A stretch of 64,000 bases of DNA, from NCBI GenBank assembly GCA_977006965.1, contig OZ345362.1, positions 372,001-436,000 of the forward strand, in the 5' to 3' direction. The position numbers and the translations under genes are program-made. Source of the stretch: Phymatolithon calcareum. Lineage: Eukaryota > Rhodophyta > Florideophyceae > Hapalidiales. Positions within the stretch are counted from its first letter, which is position 1. Each line of letters opens with the position of its first letter. The notes under the pieces are model-generated. The model worked only from the letters and a program-made list of their open reading frames with translations. It was not told where the DNA came from and made no database searches. Positions 56,884 to 64,000 of this stretch are shown here, one piece after another.

Positions 56884-57351
56884 TCATGCAAAATTAGTCC
56901 TGAAAGTGAATATGAATGTAAGCGATACACTAGAGCACTTGTTGTGAGAAAAGTACGAATCAAGGATATACTGAATATTCACACTATGTGAGCTTAGAAA
57001 ATCGTGCAAAAGCGGCCCTGTTACTCTTGAAGAGACGCATTGGGAGCTTTTAAAATAAATCAACACATATCCCCCAAGAGATTTGTACAGACTGATCGTC
57101 CTCGCGGGGGGACCACCATTAGTAAACAATCCCAGTCGTCGGAGATACCAAAGCACATTTTTGGATTTCTTGATCCTGTCTGTCAGTTTGGTGTCTGAAT
57201 CTCCCTGCTCCTTTAGTGTTACACCGAGGTATTTACCTCCCGGAGAGTCTTTAACCGCCGCCCTGAGCCGGAAGCGATGACCTGCCGTATCCTTGGTCCA
57301 AAGAATTACGCTTTTCACGGTGTTCCACATGTTGAAATCGAATGGAAGCAA
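56884..57351 (-). pseudogene. Non-LTR reverse transcriptase, thumb region
   Basis: A 155-codon frame with 'GGKYLGVTLKEQGDSDTKL', 'RIKKSKNVLWYLRRLGLF' and 'PPARTISLYKSLGGYV', the Y-L-G-V-T block and the 'LY.SL' block that follow the RT palm. Its downstream DNA resembles the end of the RT fragment near 61.0-61.3 kb, so both belong to one family. No palm motifs here. Confidence 0.7.
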
Positions 57352-57639
57352 TGATCGGTCGGGAAGAAGACAGGAATGTTATTGTTGAAGATTTAATTGA
57401 TCTGTAGAATATATTATTCGAGCCGAAATGACCATTGAAATATTAAACTGCTCCCGGCAGCCCCGAGGGAGAAAAACGGAGAGGGGGGAGATAAACCAGG
57501 GAGTTTGAAGGTCTCGGATTGCTGGGCTACGCGCGCGCGTCCAGAAGACAGCTACCTGTGGCCGCTCGGTGCGACGGCACGAGGGATATCTACAGCTGTG
57601 TGTCTTTGGGCTGTGTCCCTCTGTGCGGCGTGGTTTTAA

Positions 57640-57689
57640 CAGTTATGGGCCCGGGTCAAAGCTTCCGCAGCGCCGGAAGGAGGTCCTAG
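57640..57689 (+). other. Possible LTR end and leader of the copia-type element
   Basis: 'GTTTTAACA' followed by 'GTTATGGGCCCGGGTC' could be an LTR end and a tRNA-primed start site. It lies about 40 bp before the Gag frame. Weak: no second LTR was found. Confidence 0.2.
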
Positions 57690-58420
57690 ATGAGAACATG
57701 GAAGCCCGGTGTTGTTCCCATATTCGATGACTCTGTCGAGCCAAGAGCGTACAGGAGGGCGGTGGTCGACTGGATCAAGTTCCAAGACTTGGCCGAGAAG
57801 ACGTCGGACAGACGATTGTCGTTCGGCCAGCAAGTGTTTGCCATCCTCACCAACACAGCGGAGGTGCAGGCTACCGCCTAGAACATTTCTATGACTACGT
57901 ACACGCGGAGATGGACCGCGAAGAATTCGGAACAGTCATTGACTACATCCTGAACGCCCTTGACCCATTGGACAAGGAGACCGCATACTTAGACGCTGTG
58001 AAGTCTTGGAAAGACCTGATGGACAAGTCGCATGGGAGGAAAGAGACGTTTGACGACTATTGGCAGTCGTTCAGCGGGTTGTGCACGCAATACGCCTACT
58101 CGCATGGTGAAGCTGCGCAATGACCGGGCGTACAAGAGTTACTCGCGCTTCTGTGCGTGTTGAACGCTAAACTGGACCGGACGGAGTTTACATGGGCGCT
58201 ACAGAACGCAATGCAGAACCAGAAGGGTCTCTTGACGAAGAAAGATCCTCTTTCGGTGGCAAGTAGGGCGCGAGGTCGTCGCGAAGGACCGCAGTCTGCT
58301 ACAGGAGCGCTTAGCCAGGTGTCGCGTCGACGTGACAATGAACTTCATGTTGCGTCGTTAGTCGAGGACAGTGGTGCGAGTGAGGCCGATGCGGCTATCG
58401 AGCAGACATCGACGCCATAG
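57690..58420 (+). pseudogene. Copia-type Gag, N-terminal part (broken)
   Basis: The frame at 57,690-57,881 has 'RAVVDWIKFQDLAEKT'. After a frameshift the Gag helices continue at about 57,890-58,420 ('FGTVIDYILNALDPLDKE', 'ETFDDYWQSFSGLCTQYAY', 'NAKLDRTEFTWALQNAM'), interrupted by an in-frame TGA at 58,121-58,123. Retrotransposon Gag forms the particle that packages element RNA. It continues in another frame as the next entry. Confidence 0.65.
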
Positions 58421-59508
58421 AAATCGCGGCAAGCCTGGGGTTACGACTGCGTGACCTTAATCGACGGTCCGGAAACGCTTCTGATGCCTTGGAAGACGTG
58501 TCGACAGCTCTGGATGCGTTAGGCGAAGGAGTTCTTGATCCGAGCGTCCGAACCAAGGTTCAAGAGGCGCAAGCAGCATTACAGGCGAATAAGAGGAGCC
58601 TATCGGACGCTGAAGACCTCAAGAAGCAATTGGAAACGTTGTCAGAGCCGCAACACGTTGAAAGGTCGTCATCTTCTTCAACTTCGGACGAGCAAACATT
58701 AATCACGATGGAGGCGGTACGAATCGCGCTCCGTCGTCTAGGCCACTGTGAGTCAGCAGCGAAGGCTCATGTGAAGCAAGATGACCCGCAGAAGGAGAGC
58801 TCTACATCAGCAACGACGACGCATTCGAAGACGACAACGACAACGGGGAAAAAGAAAGGCCCGTGTTGGATCTGCAAAGGTGAACACTTCGCATTCGAGA
58901 ACCCAAAGTGCAAGGAGGCACACGTGAAGAAGCAGCAAGATCGAAAGAAAAGCCAGCAGTCCGAGTTTCCACCGAAGAACAAGGATGGAACCACACAGTC
59001 GAAGTCATCAACGCTGGCAGAAAGCATCGAGATATTGTATACCTCGATGGCAACGCATGCAGAGGAAGTATTCCATACAGAGGATGACAGCCGTTCGATC
59101 ATCGTTGACGGTGGTGCGAAGGGTTCTGTCGTCGGCGAGAGGAATTACGTTCGTCTTTGCTCTACGATCGGAGTGAGACCCAGGTTCGAACCGCGAAGGG
59201 ATGGCGACCCGAAATATCATGCGCTTGGTACGGAAGAGAACGGGTCAAAACCAGAGAGGATCATCGCTCTTTGTACACTACCACTCCCGGCTGGACGCGG
59301 GGAGTGGATACCGATTAAGGCGTTCGTGGTGGACGGCGATGTTCCTTTCCTGATGGCGAAGGATACCTTGCAGGAGTTCAACGGTGTAGAGCGGCACAAG
59401 CGCGAAGAACTATCCAAGATTATGGGCGCCGTACGGTCACGATATCAACACCGGTGTCGATGGAAGATGGACATGCACGCATCTGGTTATCGAATAAAAC
59501 CGTCATGA
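58421..59508 (+). pseudogene. Copia-type Gag C-terminus, zinc knuckle and aspartic protease
   Basis: The 339-codon frame starting at ATG 58,489 is open upstream to about 58,400 without a stop. Residues about 1-60 are coiled-coil-like; 126-141 is a knuckle-like 'CWICKGEHFAFENPKC' (C-x2-C-x3-H-x7-C, not the standard C-x2-C-x4-H-x4-C). Residues 204-216 hold 'IIVDGGAKGSVVG', a protease active site (D-x-G-A type, usually D-S/T-G-A). The protease body runs to about residue 315, where a frameshift shifts reading into the next frame. Confidence 0.7.
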
Positions 59509-59930
59509 TGAACGTGGCTGAGTCGATGTTTACGGAGGTAGGTGACAGCTCAACCGGACACAAATTACCGCAAACCCAGAGGTTGCGAGAATTGCTTCGC
59601 GAGGTGCACAGTCGCACACACCTGCGCGGACGGTCAATGGAGCTGTTGATCAAGAGGGCTGGCAAGTGGCAACCGTGTATAACCGCATACATCGACAAGT
59701 TGGTCGAAGAATGTGACGTATGCCTTCGCACGGGAGATCAAGAGCCAAACAAGAAGTTTAGCGTGACAAAGCTTGAGCGCAACTTCAACGAGCGGGTGTA
59801 CTTCGACATCATGTACTGGAAAAAGAAAATGATTCTCCACATGGTAGACAGTGCTGCAGGGTTCTCGGATGTGTGTGTCATTCGCACGAGAGAACTCTGT
59901 GCGATCTACATTGGCAGCTCCCAATGTTAG
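59454..59930 (+). pseudogene. Copia-type integrase N-terminal (HHCC) domain, truncated
   Basis: 'HARIWLSNK' continues the protease tail. Then the zinc-binding part 'REVHSRTHLRGRSMELLIKR' with His-x3-His and 'EECDVC' with Cys-x2-Cys, followed by the first strand of the catalytic core ('VYFDIMYWKKKMILHMVD', first Asp). Sequence ends soon after ('SSQC' stop at 59,930); the rest of integrase, RT and RNase H are missing. Protease followed directly by integrase is the Ty1/copia order. Confidence 0.7.
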
Positions 59931-60412
59931 TGTAGAAGGTTCGTGAAACATATTCTAACAGCTTTTCTTATCTCCTCTGACACCAGTTTATGCTCCAATA
60001 CGAGCGATTACGTTGATGAACCTAAGAGAGCTCTCGATTGCGCAGTTCCGTCCTCTACCCCGTTTGTTTTAGAGTAGAAACTCTGTGATCCGTCTTTGAA
60101 TAGCTTGATAGGAGGTAATGGTCCGGTCCGCTAGAGATCACGAATGAATTCCTATCTCTCCAAAACGTAAGCCTTCCTTTCAGAACTTTCTTTGTTTCAG
60201 AATCCGTGAAGTCCGGTGTAGTTGGTCTCTGGACGTAAGCCTAGGCAAGCACGAACGACGCACGATTCTGAAGTGTGAGGTATCAGAGTGCAATGATACT
60301 GCTTGGACAGTAGAGCACAGGAATGAAAAGTTCGCCACCTTCGGAGGCCGAAACGTACATTGAGAAATTAACCGACAGCACCATCAAGAATTTGTCCTTT
60401 TTTTGCAACTGT
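59931..60412. other. No recognisable gene
   Basis: Stop-rich in all frames; right flank of the truncated copia-type element. No LTR recognised. Confidence 0.4.
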
Positions 60413-60919
60413 TTAGTTGTTAATTTGAGAGCCCTCATTAACACTCCTAGGACTGTAGAGGAGCAGCTTTTCGTAACTGTTCATTCTAGTATAATACAGA
60501 GACTCGTCGTTCTCCATAGTGTCAACTATGGTGACGCTGTAGAGTAGTATGGAGTCTAATACCGTTTTCGTTCTTAACATCTCTCCGGGGTGCAGTTCAT
60601 ACTTTGCTAGGTTAATGCGTATGGTCTCCAGGTGGCGCTCTGCTGCCGTTCCGAATGTATTCGATATTAGCGTCGTGCTCACTTGAGGGAATCTTCCGCT
60701 TGCGTATTTAATTTGTCCGATGTGCTCTTTGGGTATGCAGTTCAAGAACGATAACTCTCCAACTGTACAACGCACAGTGTTGGCCGTAGCCCTCGCGATA
60801 CATCTGTCAATGTTTGAGCCTGAGACACTCGTCTTGACCTCCACGGCCGCTAAAGCTGTTCGAGAAAGACTTGGAAACTGTCCCAGCAAGTAGTTGCAAA
60901 TGACCACTGTAGTGGTCAT
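60413..60919 (-). CDS. Unknown repeat-family ORF, 168 codons
   Basis: An open minus frame with 'VGELSFLNCIPKEHIGQIKY', 'TAAERHLETIRINLAKYELH', 'LDSILLYSVTIVDTMENDES' and 'SVNEGSQINN'. A diverged plus-strand copy lies at 9,120-9,490 with conserved protein blocks. Family not recognised; the dispersed copies suggest mobile-element origin. Its ATG overlaps the perfect palindrome at 60,897-60,922, which also codes the first residues. Confidence 0.4.
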   Translation of the reverse strand: MTTTVVICNYLLGQFPSLSRTALAAVEVKTSVSGSNIDRCIARATANTVRCTVGELSFLNCIPKEHIGQIKYASGRFPQVSTTLISNTFGTAAERHLETIRINLAKYELHPGEMLRTKTVLDSILLYSVTIVDTMENDESLYYTRMNSYEKLLLYSPRSVNEGSQINN

Positions 60920-60922
60920 TTG
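60897..60922. repeat. Perfect palindrome with AGTGGTC core
   Basis: 12-bp arms around a 2-bp centre ('CAAATGACCACT' / 'AGTGGTCATTTG'). A related 14-bp palindrome 'ACCACTGCAGTGGT' lies at 60,966-60,979, and the hairpin at 44,721-44,746 has the same AGTGGTC/GACCACT core. Confidence 0.6.
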
Positions 60923-60937
60923 AGTTACAAAACCTTG

Positions 60938-61453
60938 TCATAAACTCGCCCCTAAAATCGAAATGACCACTGCAGTGGTGAATTGGAATACTAGGGATGT
61001 AAGATACAGAAACCAGCACCTAAAGTGCCTATGAGAGATTTTCAAGAGAGCCCGTCTGGGGAGAAAATCAACCTTGGCAACATACTTTGGGACTGGTGCT
61101 CTGTGTGATCTCGTAGCGCTCCAGCAAGCACCGCGATCCACCGAAATCGATAAACAGACTGAATGTGAAGTCAAAAGACTCACCTGGGCCCTGGCGAGAA
61201 GAGAAAATTGAATTAATGTGATTTTAAGAGAATAGAATGTGCAAGATTGAGAACCGGCCCTGTTACTCAAATTGAGGTTTTGGGACCTTTCAAAATAAGA
61301 TATCACATTTCCCCAAAGCCTGAAGCCAAGTGAAGGAAGGATTGAAGCGAAAAATCTCAGTGGACGTGAGAGAGCGGGACTCAAATCGCGAAACTCCAGA
61401 ATGACGCCAGTAAAATGGTATTTCGGACGCTTCCCCTCGCGGAAAACATCTTT
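60938..61453 (-). pseudogene. Non-LTR pol, region after RT (decayed)
   Basis: Minus-strand continuation of the RT at 61,454-62,098. 'FRLWGNVISYF' parallels 'SLGGYVLIYFKSS' of the 57-kb fragment, and the surrounding bases (for example around GGCCCTGTTACTC at 61,259 and 57,028) align. Frames change repeatedly. Confidence 0.45.
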
Positions 61454-62098
61454 CTATGTGGAGCACTTGGATGAAGTAGATGACAAGACCCTTGCAACGC
61501 CACAACGCAATCTCACACGACCGTAACTACACGGAATTTCCGAATCTAAGATCTCGCTCTTGCATTTCTTTGTGTTCCAGGTCTTTCCTCGCTGATGGGC
61601 CCACTGTGTGGCTATGTTCAGCAGCCCTTGTAGTGCCTCGGGTGATTTCGCTGAGAGGAGTACGTCGTCCGCGAACAGTATAACGGGTATATCGGCCCAG
61701 GTGCTGCTAACCTCGCCCATGCGTTCGGCAAACTCGTCCATGAAAAAATTGTATAAGCTTGGACTAAGGGGAGATCCTTGCGGAACCCCCCTATCCACCA
61801 GAAACCATTTATGATCGGCGTCTCCTACTGTGCAGACCCAAGACGGTGCCAGAAAGACCTCTGCCATAGCACTTAGGTCCGGTGGCAGTGCTTGTCTCAT
61901 CTTTGCCACCAGGTGCTCCCTTGGGAGAGTGTCATACGCAGCCTTGAGGTCCAACACTGAAACGCCTTTTTGCTGCCCTTTCAACATCTCCGTAGCCCGG
62001 AGTATAGCCAGTTCTGTGCTCTTTCTCTTCTGGAATCCAAGCTGGAGCCAAAGATTAGAGTATGTCCTGCGATTCTCGAGCACTGCTATCTGGTTCAC
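61454..62098 (-). pseudogene. Non-LTR retrotransposon reverse transcriptase, best preserved palm
   Basis: A 214-codon frame. Motif A 'SVLDLKAAYDTL' (Asp near residue 50), motif B 'GVPQGSPLSPSLYNFFMDEF' (104-123) and motif C 'VILFADDVLL' (catalytic Asp-Asp near 144-145) are all present. The start is internal: RT fingers should precede it but upstream DNA is stop-rich, and the frame is lost after 'NTKKCKSEIL'. No endonuclease or RNase H is attached. Chemically competent palm, but the element is broken. Confidence 0.85.
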
Positions 62099-62569
62099 CC
62101 CATTTTTTTAAATTGCAGCAGAGACAAGATCAGTGAGAATCGTTTGACGTCCATCTTAAGTGTTTGTTCGTCAAGATGTTAGCAACTTTCATTTCGACCC
62201 GCATATCTTGAGCAGATATGCATTCTGAAAGGGTTCGTTCGGGCTCATTGCCTCTAATGTCATCTTGCAACCCAAGTGGACGTCGCTCGGAACGAAGCGG
62301 CTCGAGCGGCTCGAGCGGCTAGCTCCGGTCACTGACTGGGGTGCGTAGCCTGCGAGTTATTTGAGCTATGCAAGCTACTTTTGTCATGGGCAAAGCACTT
62401 CGACTTCTACCGAACATTTCTGTGGCTCGCACAACCCAGACAAATCTGTTGAAATCTAGACGCTGTAGAACCGGTCATGCCAGGGATCGCCATGGGAATG
62501 GCCGGATATGCGTAGTCCAAAAATGACAGCTCAGATATGTAGAGTTGAATAAAGAGGCTTACTTGGTCG
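62099..62569. other. No recognisable gene; short GGCTCGAGC repeat
   Basis: No coding motif. A short tandem 'CGGCTCGAG' repeat (about 62,299-62,322) is the only structure seen. Confidence 0.35.
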
Positions 62570-62779
62570 TTGGTCGATATCGTTAGTCCATTTTCTCTAT
62601 TGGATGGTCGACAGTCGATGGATGATACTTGTGGGTCGATGAGCCTAAGTACTAAAAAGAAGCAGCACACTAGATTGAAGATGGCCCACCATGGGCTGGT
62701 AAGGGGACATCCATACGGGGAGGTCAGATCGCTTACCAAACTAACAAGGCCCACGGTAAGCGACGGAGAATGTATAGAC

Positions 62780-63303
62780 TACTGGCCGGTAAATCTTGCG
62801 CCGATACGGAAAGAGAAAGTACGTATTCGAGGTAGCGAGAAACGGAGGAAAATGAAGAGACTTCTCTTACAGCTTGCACAACAAGCAATATGGAAGGGCT
62901 TGAGACGTCTTTGGACCAATGCGAACGATATTTCGGCAAATGATAGAATCCCGCGATCTGCAGACGCAAATTAGGGTCGTGGAGGGACTCCAACAACCAC
63001 CGTCTGGCGTAGAAAGGGATCCTTGCGCTCCTACGCAATGGGATCCAACCACTAATTCAGAAGGACAGCTCCAGTAACATGTTTTCAACCTTCACGATTC
63101 CTGTTTCGGCGAAGAATGATCCAGAGGAGAAGCGTACCGCGACAAAAGATTTCCTCTAGAGCGAAATTCAGCACAACAAGCCGATGTCGAAATATGGACT
63201 GACAGAAGTGTCGGAAAAGTATCACATGAACTTGTCTGCGACCTGAATCATGAAGAACGAGTCTCCGTGAAATGGGAAGAGGGTTGGTATACTGCGACGT
63301 AGA
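62780..63303 (+). pseudogene. Second Tudor-like remnant, related to the composite frame
   Basis: The frame leading to 63,303 has 'RDKRFPLERNSAQQADVEIW' then 'SVGKVSHELVCDLNHEERV' and 'SVKWEEGWYTAT', ending in TAG. It aligns with 'SVGKVPLEFVCDLHHGERVS' and 'MKWDEGWYTATL' of the amplified unit. Upstream, basic/heptad-like frames ('QAIWKGLRRLWTNAND', 'RQMIESRDLQTQIRVVEGL') look like the coiled-coil start. The aligned region ends at the TAG, before the YDDGD block. Confidence 0.45.
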
Positions 63304-63600
63304 GCAAATAAGTGATGGATACTAGAGTTGGAGATGATGGAGATGAGTTCAGCAATTGTGATTTGGGGACATAATTGTTACACAGGGTAGTTACTGAGAC
63401 CCAAGCTGCTCTGTTGTTGCTGAATTCCGGCGTTGAGGGCTTGTAAATAAAAACATACAATTTCCCCCCTGTATATTTGATCAGTTGCTGATCGCTGTCG
63501 CGGTCCGTGTGCCAAATTAGCGGGCACCATTCAAAGATCTGCGCAAGTTTGAATAGCTAATTGTAGTTCTCTTACGGGACGCAACTTGGGTGAAGTGCTG
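63304..63600. other. No clear gene; possible RT-tail similarity
   Basis: Around 63,440-63,475 the bases ('GTAAATAAAAACATACAATT' then a C run) resemble 57,045-57,080 and 61,280-61,315, near the end of the non-LTR RT fragments. Otherwise unrecognised. Confidence 0.3.
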
Positions 63601-63837
63601 TAGGACCTATTATGCAAGATGTGTAATACCGACTCTAGCGAAACAGTTGAAAATCTATTTCTACGTTATAGTGGACCTTCTGCGTCCAGACGCACGTTTA
63701 TTGGACGAGTAGGTACCAAGACCGTAGAGGAACTATGCCGTGAGAGACCCACAGACGTACTCAAATTTCTGAACAATGAGAATCTGTTTTGGAACAGCTC
63801 AGTCGCTCACAATCTTCGAGAGCGAGCTTTTAGAAAT
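63601..63837 (+). pseudogene. Non-LTR pol C-terminus, related to 7.1-7.7 kb
   Basis: Reads 'CKMCNTDSSETVENLFLRYS' then 'VGTKTVEELCRERPTDVLKF' and 'NNENLF'. It aligns with 'CKICSVGTEETVEHLLLRC', 'TKTVEEICNEKRVEVFKF' and 'NNEGLF' of the left fragment. The zinc-finger His and last Cys are changed (Asn, Tyr). Confidence 0.6.
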
Positions 63838-64000
63838 AAAGAAGAAACCCACCGCCTGGAATATCTCGGTACAACGATCGATAACAAAGGCGTAATCGAC
63901 CAAGCTTCCCTGAAACGCCTCTCCAAAGCGAAAGGTATAATCCTTGCCCTCCGGGATAATGGCGTTACAGCTAAAAGACTGACGACACAAAATGCATATC
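63838..64000 (+). pseudogene. Second RT thumb fragment, running off the window
   Basis: In the same open frame: 'EETHRLEYLGTTIDNKGVID' then 'KRLSKAKGIILALRDNGVTA'. This is a Y-L-G-T-T-I block as found just after the RT palm, but of another non-LTR lineage than the 57-kb fragment. It is fused in frame to the preceding pol C-terminus and continues past the window end. Confidence 0.5.

Noticed and set aside
62407-62754. Transporter-like hydrophobic ORF on the minus strand
   Set aside because: Short, no conserved transporter motif, and overlaps the basic coiled-coil-like plus frames.

Overview
The window is eukaryotic nuclear DNA of the transposon-rich kind. Evidence: broken non-LTR and LTR retrotransposons, a pogo-like DNA transposon, an F-box/LRR-type gene family, an NB-ARC remnant, and a Spondin_N plus Hint protein. 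There are no bacterial operons and no Shine-Dalgarno pattern. Host genes look intron-poor. I cannot name the organism. A red alga or a stramenopile such as an oomycete would fit this mix, but that is inference.

Layout. 1-11,577: mostly unrecognised sequence. It holds a minus-strand gene at 3,217-4,216 whose N-terminal part resembles a spondin N-terminal domain and whose C-terminal part is a convincing Hedgehog/intein (Hint) domain. It also holds a degraded coiled-coil region, a non-LTR retrotransposon C-terminus at 7.1-8.0 kb, and dispersed repeat fragments at 8.7 and 9.1-9.5 kb.

11,578-41,912: a striking amplified locus. A 6.7-kb block (left arm, 11,862-18,557) carries an intact 669-codon F-box/LRR-like gene, an NB-ARC remnant, an RNase H fragment, a second LRR pseudogene and a composite coiled-coil/Tudor-like/RNase H reading frame. 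After a 1.4-kb spacer the block returns as an inverted copy. Spacer plus block then repeat head-to-tail with a period of exactly 8,176 bp (18,500-26,675; 26,676-34,851; truncated 34,852-41,093). Copies differ by only a few single-base changes. The three right-hand F-box copies lost the original start codon and promoter. That promoter is left driving a short chimeric frame at each unit boundary.

41,913-64,000: a transposon graveyard. Minus-strand reverse transcriptase fragments lie at 41.9-43.4, 54.5-55.2, 56.9-57.35 and 60.9-62.1 kb, with plus-strand non-LTR fragments at 45.9-46.5 and 63.6-64 kb. A 2,613-bp pogo-like element has 28-bp terminal inverted repeats and TA flanks (50,145-52,757) and abuts Ty1/copia pol sequence (52.76-54.17 kb). 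A second copia-type element runs Gag-protease-integrase (57.69-59.93 kb). Nearly every element has stops or frameshifts.

The likely functional genes are the left-arm F-box/LRR gene, perhaps its right-hand copies from an internal ATG, and the Spondin-Hint gene. The rest is remnant sequence. No CRISPR array, rRNA or tRNA gene was recognised.
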